From DATMNI01 sp035570275 (GTDB lineage: Bacteria > Acidobacteriota > Terriglobia > Bryobacterales > Bryobacteraceae), in contig DATMNI010000343.1 of NCBI GenBank assembly GCA_035570275.1, positions 1-24,376 of the forward strand: DNA of 24,376 bases, given 5' to 3'. The notes below the pieces were generated by a model, which searched no databases, was not told the origin of the DNA, and saw only the letters and a list, made by a program, of their open reading frames with translations. Shown in pieces: positions 1 through 7,504 of the stretch (within the stretch, counting starts at the first letter, position 1; each line of letters opens with the position of its first letter). The translations under genes were made by a program, and so were the position numbers.

Positions 1-2
1 CG

Positions 3-176
3 AAGGGGAACCGCCGTTCAGCTTTTAAGGGCTTGCGGGAAGTCAGTACCACCGAACATGCAACGCTTGCTGGCCAGCAAGAAAACCTGTCGCGGCTGGG
101 CGAGTGGCGCGCCCAACGCTATCTCACCTATAGAATACACACAGTGTCAATCGGTTTCGGGATAAGAGATCTGTAA
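3..176 (+). CDS. C-terminal tail of an unrecognised protein, cut by the window edge
   Basis: An open frame runs in from the left edge and stops at TAA 174-176, giving about 57 residues that end in GFGIRDL. The composition is ordinary for a protein (mixed charged and hydrophobic, no long Arg/Pro/Ala runs as in GC-rich shadow frames), which is the only reason to list it. No domain is recognised. The body of the gene lies outside the window, so the function cannot be read; it could also be a chance open frame. Confidence 0.3.
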   Translation, partial: KGNRRSAFKGLREVSTTEHATLAGQQENLSRLGEWRAQRYLTYRIHTVSIGFGIRDL

Positions 177-217
177 GTCGTTGAAATCGCTCTGTCGATT
201 TATTGAGTTTCTTTGTG

Positions 218-578
218 ATGGGCCCCGAAGGCGGCCACGATAACGTCTTATCGCTCTACAACCGTTTCGGCGTGGACCCTCAGGGCAACATTCTCATCGC
301 GGCCAATCCAACCTGAGGGGGCGGTCGGAGTTCTTCACGCCTGGCGGACTCCTAACCTGCCGTAGGGATACTTTCTGGCCACGGACGCCTTGGGCCAACG
401 CCCGGTACGGCACCTATCCGGGCGGCGCGTTCACGCAAGTCAACGTCGCCGCGGCTTCCGGCGGGAGGGTGTTTGCGGCTGGAAACGCAAGGCGGCCTGC
501 CGCTGGTGGACGCCTGGCAGACGGACTTGGGTGCTGCCGCTTCCCGAGGGCTCGTTCATCACCCATCTGCGCCCGTGA
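218..578 (+). pseudogene. Decayed gene remnant with several frameshifts
   Basis: Protein-like pieces follow one another in different frames of the same strand. First comes 218-316, ending in a beta-propeller-like stretch (NRFGVDPQGNILIAANPT) and a stop. Then from about 400 a Gly/Ala-rich beta-like stretch (GTYPGGAFTQVNVAAASGG). Then from about 473 a different frame with LETQGGLPLVDAWQTDLG. Finally a third frame ends at 578 with LPLPEGSFITHLRP and a stop. The order and the protein-like composition fit a single ancestral reading frame broken by indels. No family is identified. An alternative is a row of chance open frames in GC-rich DNA. Confidence 0.3.
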
Positions 579-654
579 AGATGACGGTTCGAGGATTTTG
601 GCAAGCCAATGCAGCCGCAGTCCGGATTTGGCGGCGTCGCGGCCAAACCGACAA

Positions 655-671
655 ACCATTATAAAATGGTG
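655..671 (+). promoter_or_regulatory. AT-rich dyad with a -10-like element before the secreted-protein gene
   Basis: CCATTATAAAATGG (656-669) is a 5-bp inverted repeat around an AT core, and it contains TATAAA/TAAAAT, the only -10-like hexamers between the upstream remnant and the gene at 738. No good -35 hexamer sits 16-18 bp upstream. It may be a promoter core or an operator; the evidence is weak. Confidence 0.22.
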
Positions 672-737
672 CTAAACTCCTTTATGGGCCTATCAGCCCG
701 ATGGAATGACATAGAACCAACCGGTTCAGGAGACCTT

Positions 738-1058
738 ATGTTTAAGAAACTCGTCCTTGCATTCGCCGTCCTTTCGATTGCCGCAGCCGGCGCCGCCACC
801 GGCTACAAGATCACAATCACGCAGGCTGCCGTGGTGAAGGGAAACCAACTGAAGGCCGGCGACTATCGCCTCAACGTCGAGGAATCGAAAGTCACCATCG
901 CCAACGGAAAAGAGTCGGTGCAGGTTCCCGTACAAGTCGAGAACAACGGCCGGAAGTTTGACACCACCGCCATCAGTTACACCGAAGAGGGCGGCCAGCA
1001 GAACATCCGGGAAATTCGCATCGGCGGCACCAGGACCAAGCTCATTTTTAATCGCTGA
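738..1058 (+). CDS. Small secreted protein, function unknown
   Basis: This 106-residue protein begins with a typical Sec signal peptide: Lys-Lys at residues 3-4, a hydrophobic core to about residue 17, and small residues (AAAGAA) before the likely cleavage near residue 22. The mature part is Lys/Thr/Val-rich and probably all beta (KITITQAAVVKGNQLKAGDY and similar strands). ATG 738 is preferred over an upstream start at 609 because a Shine-Dalgarno stretch (CAGGAGA, 727-733) sits just ahead of it and the signal peptide begins there. Short exported proteins of this style are common in acidobacterial genomes; no enzymatic motif is visible. It is a monocistronic unit closed by the terminator at 1084. 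Confidence 0.85.
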   Translation: MFKKLVLAFAVLSIAAAGAATGYKITITQAAVVKGNQLKAGDYRLNVEESKVTIANGKESVQVPVQVENNGRKFDTTAISYTEEGGQQNIREIRIGGTRTKLIFNR

Positions 1059-1083
1059 ATATTCGTTTCCGCTTCCGGGAGAC

Positions 1084-1127
1084 ACCGCGGGCGCACGGTT
1101 CGGGCCGTGTTCCCGCGGTCCTTTTTT
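1084..1127 (+). terminator. Rho-independent terminator of the secreted-protein gene
   Basis: A perfect 8-bp stem (ACCGCGGG 1084-1091 with CCCGCGGT 1112-1119) encloses a second stem (CACGG with CCGTG) and is followed by CCTTTTTT. It lies 25 bp after the stop at 1058, pointing the same way. It also separates this gene from the converging response-regulator gene that ends at 1174. Confidence 0.8.
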
Positions 1128-1169
1128 GGGCGGCCTCTTTGGCAGTCCTTTTGGCGGTCCTTTTTTGGG
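1115..1169. repeat. Direct repeat of the terminator tail
   Basis: The 16-bp string GCGGTCCTTTTTTGGG occurs at 1115-1130 and again, identically, at 1154-1169. A looser T-rich variant (CAGTCCTTTTGG) lies between them. The second copy has no matching upstream stem arm, so it is not a second terminator. It looks like a local duplication of the terminator's 3' arm. Confidence 0.5.
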
Positions 1170-1173
1170 TAGA

Positions 1174-2817
1174 TCAGCGGTGGAGATCGCCGGTCAGCCG
1201 CTTGAGGCGCGCCACCAATTCCATCGGACTGAAGGGCTTGAAGAGAAAGTCGCCGGCGCCCATTGCCAGGCCGCGTGCGATGTCGCCCGGCTGCTGGCGG
1301 GCGGCCAGCAGCAGAACCTGCACCGGCAGATTTTCGGCGCGAATGGCGGCGAGCACATGGCTACTGTCCATTCCGGGAATCCCGGCATCGAGCACCATGG
1401 CGTCGGGTTCGAAGCGGCGCACGGCTTCTACCGCCGAAACCCCATCGGAAGCAGTCTGGTAATCCACTCCGGAGTTCTCAAACGCGGTCCGCGCCAGCGC
1501 CAGCATGGTGGAGTCGTCCCCGGCAATCAGCACCTGCAATCGGCCGGCGTGTGAAGACCGGGAGTGTGAAGACCCGGCTTGTGAAGACCCGGCTTGTGAA
1601 GACGGGGGGTGTGAAGACCGGGGGTGTGAAATGGCCAGGCTGATCCGCGCCAGCGCCTCTTCGGCCTGCCAGGAATCCATCAGCACCTCAGTTGCCAGCC
1701 GCTGCGCCGCCTGGTCCAACGCCATCAGATCTTCCCGCCTCCCCGCCAACACGATCGGCGGTTTACCGGCCCCGCCGGCCACCGGATTCCGCCACTCCCC
1801 CGGGACCGTGCCGGGCTCCACGTAGATCACCACCACATCGTAATCCTTCCCGTTCTGGCCATCCTCCCCGTTTTGAGCATCCTCCCCGTTCTGACCATCG
1901 GAAACTTTCGAAGGCTCGTAGAACACCGGCTTTGCCGACGCCCGCTCCAGTGCCGCGGCGAGGCGATGGGCGTCATTTAAGGGCATGCCGACGATGGCGA
2001 TGCGCTTGCCGGAAAGCGTATCCATGAACATCGGCGGAACCGGCAGGTCCAAGGCATCCTTCTGGCAGGTGAACGCGAATGCCAAATTGGTGAGCGCCTG
2101 GCGCACTTCCGCGGCGTCGATGGGCCGCTCGGCCAGGAGCCCTTCCACCTCGTGCGCAACCCGGCCGATGGCGGTGTAGCCCAGCAGCGGCCCCGTGCCT
2201 GCCCACTGGTGCACCACCCGGTCGGCCTCGACCGCATCGAATCGGCCGTCCAGATCCCGCAGCAGGCGGCCGGTGCCCTCCTCACCCTCGTCCAAGAAAA
2301 GCCGCCGCAGAGCGCTCATCTTGGCCGCCCTGTCGCTTTCCCCATCGCCCCTTGAGGCCGCGGCGGTGGCCGCCAGGGGCGCAGGCTGCGCAGGTGGATC
2401 CTGCCCAGGTTGGTCCTGCCCAGTTTGGTCCCGGCCAGGTTGGTCGCGGCGGTCCAGATATTCGCGAACGCGCATCCCCAGGGTCCGCGTGTCAATGGGC
2501 TTGGTGATATAGCCGTCGCACCCCGCGTCCCGAGCCTTTTGTTCATCCCCTTTCATGGCGAACGCCGTCAGCGCCACCACGGTAATGTCGCGGGTCTGGG
2601 GGTCGCTCTTCAGACGGCGGGTCATCTCCAGCCCGTCCATGCCCGGCAACTGGATATCCGCCAAAATCAATAGGGGATGGTACCCGCGGAGCAGTTCCAG
2701 CGCTTCCTCCGCGCTGGCGGCCGTTTGAACCTTGTAGCCTTCGTTGGCCAGCACGATCCGCGTCAGCTTGAGATTCACCGGAGTATCATCGACAACCAGG
2801 ATCGGCTCACCGGCCAT
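1174..2817 (-). CDS. Multi-domain response regulator (REC-HPt-pseudoREC-REC)
   Basis: This 547-residue phosphorelay protein has no DNA-binding or enzymatic output domain. Residues 1-124 form a complete receiver: acidic pair DD10-11, phospho-acceptor Asp54 in LADIQLPGMDG, Thr84 and Lys106. After a Gln/Asp/Pro repeat linker, residues about 167-265 look like a histidine phosphotransfer domain, with His203 in HQWAGTGPLLG followed by a helix ending HEVEGLL. Residues about 270-395 resemble a receiver fold (KRIAIVG start) but lack the acceptor Asp and the Lys, so it is probably a pseudoreceiver. After a second repeat linker, the last 125 residues form another receiver with Asp in VLDAGIPGMD and Lys in FKPF. 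It follows the sensor kinase (stop 2871) by 53 bp on the same strand, so the two probably form one operon and one relay. The start ATG lacks a clear Shine-Dalgarno. Confidence 0.9.
   Translation of the reverse strand: MAGEPILVVDDTPVNLKLTRIVLANEGYKVQTAASAEEALELLRGYHPLLILADIQLPGMDGLEMTRRLKSDPQTRDITVVALTAFAMKGDEQKARDAGCDGYITKPIDTRTLGMRVREYLDRRDQPGRDQTGQDQPGQDPPAQPAPLAATAAASRGDGESDRAAKMSALRRLFLDEGEEGTGRLLRDLDGRFDAVEADRVVHQWAGTGPLLGYTAIGRVAHEVEGLLAERPIDAAEVRQALTNLAFAFTCQKDALDLPVPPMFMDTLSGKRIAIVGMPLNDAHRLAAALERASAKPVFYEPSKVSDGQNGEDAQNGEDGQNGKDYDVVVIYVEPGTVPGEWRNPVAGGAGKPPIVLAGRREDLMALDQAAQRLATEVLMDSWQAEEALARISLAISHPRSSHPPSSQAGSSQAGSSHSRSSHAGRLQVLIAGDDSTMLALARTAFENSGVDYQTASDGVSAVEAVRRFEPDAMVLDAGIPGMDSSHVLAAIRAENLPVQVLLLAARQQPGDIARGLAMGAGDFLFKPFSPMELVARLKRLTGDLHR
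1551..1630. repeat. 15-bp tandem repeat inside the response regulator
   Basis: GTGAAGACCCGGCTT-type units begin at 1551, 1566, 1581, 1596, 1611 and 1626, an exact 15-bp period. On the coding (minus) strand they give a Ser-rich pentapeptide repeat (SHPRS, SHPPS, SQAGS, SQAGS and so on) that links the pseudoreceiver to the C-terminal receiver. Two neighbouring units are identical, which points to recent expansion. Confidence 0.85.
1844..1897. repeat. 18-bp tandem repeat inside the response regulator
   Basis: Three units of 18 bp (TCCTCCCCGTTCTGACCA and variants) start at 1844, 1862 and 1880. On the minus strand they encode a hydrophilic Gln-Asn-Gly-Glu-Asp hexapeptide repeated three times, placed as a loop in the middle of the pseudoreceiver domain. 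The unit is unrelated to the 15-bp repeat 300 bp away. Confidence 0.8.
2396..2455. repeat. 15-bp tandem repeat inside the response regulator
   Basis: Imperfect 15-bp units (TGGTCCTGCCCAGTT and variants) start at 2396, 2411, 2426 and 2441. On the minus strand they encode a Gln-Pro-Gly-x-Asp type pentapeptide linker between the first receiver and the HPt domain. The outermost unit (2441) is degenerate. Confidence 0.75.
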
Positions 2818-2870
2818 GCGTTTGTATCTTAACCGTATGGGAGATGTGCCGCAAAGTCAAACACGCCTGT

Positions 2871-4832
2871 CTATTCGGGCGGCGCAGGCAGGCCGGCGTG
2901 CAACGGCAGCACGGCGGAGAAAACGCTGCCACGGCCGGGCCGGCTGCGGATCCCAACGGTGCCGGCCTGTGCCTCCACAATTTGCCTGGTGAGGGCCAGC
3001 CCCAATCCCGTACCTTGCTCCGCCGTCCGGCTGTTCGGCAATTGTTGAAACTCCTGGAACAGGTAGGCGACCTGATCCGGTGCGATGCCGACGCCGGTAT
3101 CTTCCACGTCCAGGCGGAAACAAGTATCGCCTTCCTGTGTCACCACCACCTTCACCGACCCACCCTCCGGAGTGAATTTCACGGCGTTCGACAGATAGTT
3201 GTACAGCACCTGTTTGAAGCGGGCGGGATCGATGGTGGCGGACAAGCCGGCCGGCACACTGGCCGTCAGCGTAATCGCCTTCTTCTCCGCCAGCGGCCGG
3301 ACCACGTCGCGAACCTCAAACACCAGGCGCTCCAATTGACACGGTTCGGGTCGAAACTCCATTTTGCCGGCTTCCACTTTGGAGAGGTCCAGGATGTCGT
3401 TGATGAGCTGCAGCAAGTGACGGGCGCTCGACAGAATATCGCCCAGGACCTCGCGATGGCCTTCCTCCACCGGCCCCAGTTTTTCGTCGTACAGCAGTTC
3501 GCTGAAGCCGATGATGCCGTTGAGCGGCGTGCGCAGTTCGTGCGAGACGCTGGCCAGAAAGTGGCTCTTGGCCTCGGTTGCGTAGCGCGCGGCATCCAGG
3601 GCGCGGGCCAGTTGCTCATTCCGGTTACGCAACTCCATGGCGTACTGTTGCACCTTGCGGGCGGCCACCGCGGCCATGTTTCGCTCGGTGACATCAAGCA
3701 GGGACCGGAGGACGCCGGTCACTTCTCCGGCCTCATTGCGAATCAGGTTTTCGCGGATCTCCACGTTGATCTGGCTCCCGTCCTCCAGCAGGAATTCGCA
3801 TTCGAAGGGCCCGGTCTCGGTACCCGCGAGGATGCGCGCCCGCATGGCAAGGCGAAACTCCTCCCGCTGCTCCGGCGGCACGAAGTCCCAGGCGCTGCGG
3901 CCCATGAGCTGGGAACCGGTGCATCGCAGCAAAGTGCAAACGGCCTGGTTGAACCGCCGGATCACGCCCTCGTTATCGGTCTCTTCGTAGGGGATGGGCG
4001 CCCGATCGAAGAGATCGCGGTAGCGGCGCTCGCTTTCCGCCAGGTCACGCTCGTGGGCGCGAAGCAGATGCGACGCATCGTCCAATTGCCGGCCCAGCGC
4101 GGCGATTTCGTCGCTACCCTTGGGATGGGGCGCCAGGGGCAGCCCATGGGCCAGGCGGCGCGCGTTTTCGTCGACCAGCTTGAGACGCCGCACCAGCCTG
4201 CCGGCCAGCAGCAGATGAACGAACAACCCGCCGAGCGGCCCCAGGGTGCCGCACAGAATCAGGCTGGCAAACAGGCGTCGCCCGGTCTGGTCCCTGCCGG
4301 AGCGCGCCTGGGCGATCAGCCGCGCCTCATGGCCGTCCAGTTGCGAGATGCGGTCCTGCAGTCCGGTAATGACGGGCCGGCCGCCTTCGGGAAGAGCGAT
4401 GCTATCTGTCGGAGCCCCGATGCCATCTGTAAGAGCCCCGATGCGGCGCATTTCCTCGCCGGCAAGCCGTCTTATCCCGGCTGCTGCCGGCCCGCCCACC
4501 GGGTCGCCGGGAAGCAGCCGATCGAGCCGACCCAAGGCTTCCTCAACTGCTCCACGTGCTGCCTCAAACGCGGGCCGCAGGTGCGCCCGCTGGGCGACTT
4601 CCGCATCGCGCAGCGAACTCCGCAACAGCGCCAGTTCGGCGCGAGTTTCGTAAGCGCGCTCCACCGTCTGTTCCGCATCGCCGATCTCACCTTGCGCCCG
4701 GTAGATGGAAAACAACGCGACGAACAGCGCAGCCAGCGGAACCACCATGGCGGCGACACCCTGCGCGCGCAGCGACACCCGGAACCGTCGCTCCGAACTA
4801 TTCCCCGAATCCTCCCGCCCCGGCAAACCCAT
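2871..4832 (-). CDS. Membrane sensor histidine kinase (CHASE3-like, HAMP, PAS)
   Basis: This is a 653-residue hybrid-free histidine kinase. Transmembrane helix 1 spans about 26-44. Residues 45-186 form a mostly helical periplasmic sensor of CHASE3/four-helix type. Transmembrane helix 2 spans about 188-210, followed by a HAMP-like linker to about 265 and a PAS domain at about 268-385. A helical connector leads to the HisKA domain with phospho-acceptor His431 (SHELRTPLNG) and the ATPase domain with N-box Asn549 (NYLSNAVKF), G1 DVEDTGVGI and G2 GTGLGLAL. It lacks a receiver; the downstream 547-residue multi-REC protein 53 bp away is the obvious partner. The signal sensed is not readable from sequence. 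A very long antisense frame overlaps this gene but is a GC shadow. Confidence 0.93.
   Translation of the reverse strand: MGLPGREDSGNSSERRFRVSLRAQGVAAMVVPLAALFVALFSIYRAQGEIGDAEQTVERAYETRAELALLRSSLRDAEVAQRAHLRPAFEAARGAVEEALGRLDRLLPGDPVGGPAAAGIRRLAGEEMRRIGALTDGIGAPTDSIALPEGGRPVITGLQDRISQLDGHEARLIAQARSGRDQTGRRLFASLILCGTLGPLGGLFVHLLLAGRLVRRLKLVDENARRLAHGLPLAPHPKGSDEIAALGRQLDDASHLLRAHERDLAESERRYRDLFDRAPIPYEETDNEGVIRRFNQAVCTLLRCTGSQLMGRSAWDFVPPEQREEFRLAMRARILAGTETGPFECEFLLEDGSQINVEIRENLIRNEAGEVTGVLRSLLDVTERNMAAVAARKVQQYAMELRNRNEQLARALDAARYATEAKSHFLASVSHELRTPLNGIIGFSELLYDEKLGPVEEGHREVLGDILSSARHLLQLINDILDLSKVEAGKMEFRPEPCQLERLVFEVRDVVRPLAEKKAITLTASVPAGLSATIDPARFKQVLYNYLSNAVKFTPEGGSVKVVVTQEGDTCFRLDVEDTGVGIAPDQVAYLFQEFQQLPNSRTAEQGTGLGLALTRQIVEAQAGTVGIRSRPGRGSVFSAVLPLHAGLPAPPE
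4397..4438. repeat. 21-bp tandem repeat inside the sensor kinase
   Basis: Two 21-bp units starting CGATGCTATCTGT (4397) and CGATGCCATCTGT (4418), followed by a partial third, encode a duplicated Gly-Ala-x-Thr-Asp heptapeptide in the periplasmic sensor domain (residues about 132-146). This is the one repeat in this gene pair that lies in an exported part. Confidence 0.65.
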
Positions 4833-5339
4833 CCAGTCTCAATTCTAGGCTTTCCCGGACTAACGCCCCAATGCTGTTCATTTAGAGAGCCGTAGTGGTG
4901 CGAACGGCCCTTGCTGTCGACCCGCCAAAAACAGATTTTCTGAAGGCTCTCCCTCCCAGAAGACTTCGAGCCAGTCTGGGCCACTTTCCGAGAACGCGGT
5001 TTATCTGCCCCGAACGCATCCGATCTACCCCACGGCGCGGTCGGTAACCCTTGGCGACGAGGCAAAAGGCATCTTCCAGAACGCCTCTCCAACCGCCAAG
5101 CCGGATTGCTGGACGGAAGGGCTGTTCTCGCGAGGAATCCGGGAGGCGCTGAGGTCGGCGGTTTGTCCGGGGCTCCGATTTCGCGCCGCGGTAGATCGCC
5201 GGAACCTAGCGCGTTTATGGGTACCGATCCGAGCGGATGACCGCCGGCGTCGCCAACTCAGGAGTTTGGGCGCGTAACGGCCAGTCGGCGCAAAGGTCAC
5301 CTCCCCTTCCAATGCGTCGGAACTACAATTGATGGTTGG
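4833..5339. other. Intergenic region upstream of the sensor kinase, no gene recognised
   Basis: About 500 bp. A plus-strand frame stays open from roughly 4940 to 5277 but has no ATG or GTG start with a Shine-Dalgarno and no recognisable motif. A minus-strand frame (5025-5312) is Arg-rich and looks like a shadow. The region must carry the promoter of the minus-strand kinase operon and possibly that of the plus-strand small genes at 5340, but no convincing -35/-10 pair stands out. Base composition changes from GC-rich to more mixed near 5300, where the accessory stretch starts. Confidence 0.5.
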
Positions 5340-5636
5340 TTGCAGGGGACTGCAACGCTCGGAATGCTCCGCTTATGCGAAGACTTCTACAAAGCATATT
5401 CCGACTACAACGAAAACGCCAGCCAAACAGTCGACGGGCCTACACCTGAAAAGACCGCTCCAGAATGCTACCTGTGTGAAGAGCACCTCCCCGCTACGCA
5501 AAAAGATGGCTACCCTCTATGCGCCGAATGCCTGGCGGTCCTAACGGCGGATGCCACAGCAAACAGCTTGAAATGGGCTGACTCATCCTGGAATATTCCT
5601 GCATTCAGGAAGGAACGAGGCCGGAACGGTCGGTGA
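5340..5636 (+). CDS. Small zinc-ribbon-like protein
   Basis: The frame gives 98 residues from TTG 5340 or 90 from ATG 5364; neither has a strong Shine-Dalgarno. The notable feature is a pair of Cys motifs, CYLC and CAEC, about 20 residues apart, which fits a treble-clef or zinc-ribbon site. The N-terminal part is acidic and helical (CEDFYKAYSDYNENA). Codon use is far less GC-extreme than in the flanking signalling genes. The next small Cys-containing gene begins 7 bp after the stop, so the two are probably cotranscribed. The function is unknown; a small regulatory or nucleic-acid-binding protein is possible but not shown. Confidence 0.5.
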   Translation: MQGTATLGMLRLCEDFYKAYSDYNENASQTVDGPTPEKTAPECYLCEEHLPATQKDGYPLCAECLAVLTADATANSLKWADSSWNIPAFRKERGRNGR

Positions 5637-5643
5637 TTAGGAT

Positions 5644-5862
5644 TTGGCTTTGACGAACGGAGAACCAGATGGGCCAAGGAAAAGAGCAGAGCAGGAGCGG
5701 ATCGAGAGTGAGGAATCAGCCTGGGCTGCTGTGTGCCGAAGCAAGGGTTTCGTTTGCTTAGTTTGTGGCGAGTATCCTCTGAAGGCGGAACGGGAAATAC
5801 ACTTCGAGACCAAACTGTGCGGCTACCATGCTCATATGGTCGAACGCAGCAAGGAGGAATGA
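5644..5862 (+). CDS. Small Cys/His-containing protein
   Basis: A 72-residue frame from TTG 5644; TTG 5650 is an alternative that is better spaced from TTAGGA (5637-5642). A charged helical N-terminus (KRAEQERIESEESAW) is followed by CLVC and, about 19 residues later, CGYH, a plausible CxxC...CxxH zinc site. It sits 7 bp behind the preceding zinc-ribbon-like gene and converges on the DUF2442 gene. The paired arrangement of two tiny metal-binding-like proteins is the only functional clue. No family is recognised. Confidence 0.45.
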   Translation: MALTNGEPDGPRKRAEQERIESEESAWAAVCRSKGFVCLVCGEYPLKAEREIHFETKLCGYHAHMVERSKEE

Positions 5863-5880
5863 GAGGCAACGGAACTTCAT

Positions 5881-6198
5881 TCAGCGCCCTGGCAGCGGCC
5901 TTGATCCGTGCTCCGCTTCGTCGCATCTGATCTTCCTCTCGTCCGGCTCATACAGCCCTTGAGACTGGCCGACGATCTCTCTATACATTGCATCCGGCGC
6001 CAGATCGATTTCACCGGGCCATGCGACCGCACCAGAATCAATGAAGACCTGCTCGAAGAACTTTTCATCCTGCAGGGGCGCGAGTGCACCGGTCAGGTCT
6101 TTCCGCCGCAATTGCACACGCCCCATCAGGCCGTCCTGGAACCGGACAAAAAGGCGGTAATGCGTCTCCGGCTTCACTTCAACTACGTCCCAATACAT
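5881..6198 (-). CDS. DUF2442 domain protein
   Basis: This 105-residue protein matches the DUF2442 pattern: an N-terminal VVEVKPETHYRLFVRFQDG strand pair, a central GALAPLQDEKFFEQVFID segment, and WPGEIDLAPDAMY near the C-terminus, which is the most characteristic motif. The start ATG 6198 has a Shine-Dalgarno (GGAG on the minus strand, 6207-6210). It lies 14 bp behind the DUF4160 gene, the usual partner. Such pairs behave in genomes like small toxin-antitoxin-type modules, but their biochemical activity is not settled. The C-terminal 20 residues are Arg/Asp-rich and probably disordered. Confidence 0.85.
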   Translation of the reverse strand: MYWDVVEVKPETHYRLFVRFQDGLMGRVQLRRKDLTGALAPLQDEKFFEQVFIDSGAVAWPGEIDLAPDAMYREIVGQSQGLYEPDERKIRCDEAEHGSRPLPGR

Positions 6199-6212
6199 TC
6201 AGAGCGCTCCAT

Positions 6213-6473
6213 TCAGGTCAGCGGCTCAATTTTCGTGGGCGCTGTCTTTTCGCGGCAAAACTGCCAGTTTTCCAACAACTCTTCTCTATGTATCATCGCC
6301 CATTCCTGGACCAGGTTCAAAGCCCGGCTGGGCAGGTGGCCTTCGAGAATCTCCAGCGTGCCGATGTTGACCGTGGCCTCGAACTCACCATATCGAGCGT
6401 GAAAGTGGGGCGGCGGATGGTCGTTAAAGAACATCCGGATCAAGATCCCATAGAACATGCTGATCGTCGGCAT
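6213..6473 (-). CDS. DUF4160 domain protein
   Basis: Starting at ATG 6473, the 86-residue product opens with MPTISMFYGILIRMFFNDH and continues PPPHFHARYGE, the hallmark of DUF4160. A Leu-rich helix (RALNLVQEWAMIHREELLENW) follows. A TTG at 6500 would add nine residues that do not fit the family, so ATG 6473 is chosen. It is the first gene of a two-gene unit with DUF2442. The family's role is unresolved; co-occurrence suggests a two-protein module. A small hairpin 38 bp upstream could be its operator. Confidence 0.85.
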   Translation of the reverse strand: MPTISMFYGILIRMFFNDHPPPHFHARYGEFEATVNIGTLEILEGHLPSRALNLVQEWAMIHREELLENWQFCREKTAPTKIEPLT

Positions 6474-6855
6474 TCGCGCCGCTGATTTTACCACTGACAA
6501 GGATTAGTCCCCACAAGTCGGCTTGTGGACGCTAATGTGGTCGTGGCGGTTTGGCACCAAGCCGGCGACGCCTTTGCACGCTTGCGTAACTGCCAAGGGC
6601 GGTATACGGTTCCTGTTGCGAAGTCCCCATCTGTCCAACAAAGGGATCGGTCCGTGAGCCGCCCTCCGCACCGCTTGCCACGCGCGGCTCCCACTCAACC
6701 GTGATCTGCTGGAGTCGGATCTGGGTGCCGTTCGCGGCCATTCTACGATAAGCCGGTTTCAGGCCGCTAGTACGTTTTCGGAGTGGCTCGCGGTCGTTCC
6801 CAGGCCCCGCGGGGTGCGCCGCGCGACTGGCGTCAGAGGAGCCGGGCCTGAGCGC
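6474..6855. other. Intergenic region with a hairpin, no firm gene
   Basis: The region contains a perfect 7-bp hairpin with a TCGG loop (CCACAAG 6511-6517, CTTGTGG 6522-6528), upstream of the minus-strand DUF4160 gene, which may be an operator or RNA hairpin. A minus-strand frame at 6532-6741 has an ATG and a mixed composition but no recognisable domain and no Shine-Dalgarno, so it is not called. Nothing else is supported. Confidence 0.4.
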
Positions 6856-7245
6856 CTATTGTTCTTTATGCAGCGCCACCCGCCTGAAGAGACTTCCATC
6901 GGGGCGGGTAAGCGTTCCCTCGATCTTGTGCCCGTCCACTGAGAGCCGCCAGACGCCCTGCGCATACTCGCAAACCAGCGCGTGTTGGTCCTCGACGTAC
7001 CGGAATTCCAGGGCTCCCATGTTCACGACCTTGCCATCGACGATCTTGTCCGCGCTCACCAAGAATGAGCCGGGCTTGTCCTGAAGCGACGAGAACCGGT
7101 AGACGACGGTTTCCTCGCGGCAGGCTGACTCCTTTTGTTCGCAGGATGATTGACCGCGCCAGATTCCCGCGATTGCGGGCTTGCCTTGCGCGAACATCAA
7201 CTGCGACGCAGCTGCGATGACCAGGACGGATCTTATGAAACCCAT
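6856..7245 (-). CDS. Small secreted beta-rich protein, function unknown
   Basis: This 129-residue protein has a signal peptide (residues 1 to about 20, ending LMFAQG). The mature part begins with IAGIWRGQSSC and alternates short strands, ending ..GTLTRPDGSLFRRVALHKEQ. The pattern of an opening Trp, then strands, then 'I-E-G-T-L' resembles lipocalin-like or immunoglobulin-like secreted proteins found in many copies in Acidobacteria. Three Cys residues (CEQKESAC and one later) could allow a disulfide. The Shine-Dalgarno GGAGGGA (minus strand) is well placed before ATG 7245. It shares its general plan with the protein at 8328-8732. Confidence 0.75.
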   Translation of the reverse strand: MGFIRSVLVIAAASQLMFAQGKPAIAGIWRGQSSCEQKESACREETVVYRFSSLQDKPGSFLVSADKIVDGKVVNMGALEFRYVEDQHALVCEYAQGVWRLSVDGHKIEGTLTRPDGSLFRRVALHKEQ

Positions 7246-7504
7246 GGCTTCTCCCTCCGCTTCGACGGTTAGACCGGCAGATCGTTAGGGAAACGCTTGA
7301 TTCTCGCCTCACATCGCTCGCCTTGTTGTCCTCCCGCCCCATAAACCTCGTGTGCCCGCAGAAGCGCGTCTTGGGCGTCCTTTGTTCGCCGATGCGGACC
7401 CCAGTCAGTCTCCAGAATGCCGGTATATCGCTACCACGCGCATTGGCCCAACTTTCCGGAAGCGGACAAATCCGGACCATTGCACCGATAAACGGCAAGC
7501 GTTA

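Noticed and set aside
1551..1630. Regular short repeats as a possible CRISPR array
   Set aside because: The units are 15 bp with no spacers and lie in frame inside a coding sequence; the same holds for the other tandem arrays.
2844..4895. Very long plus-strand frame (683 codons) opposite the sensor kinase
   Set aside because: It is a GC-driven antisense shadow: the minus strand has a complete, motif-perfect histidine kinase, and the plus-strand product has no recognisable domain.
4940..5277. Open plus-strand frame in the gap upstream of the sensor kinase
   Set aside because: No credible start codon or ribosome site, and an Arg/Gly-rich product with no domain.
6522..6554. Plus-strand peptide LVDANVVVAVW resembling the start of a PIN toxin
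   Set aside because: The frame continues with no further PIN motif and reaches no plausible end; most likely chance.
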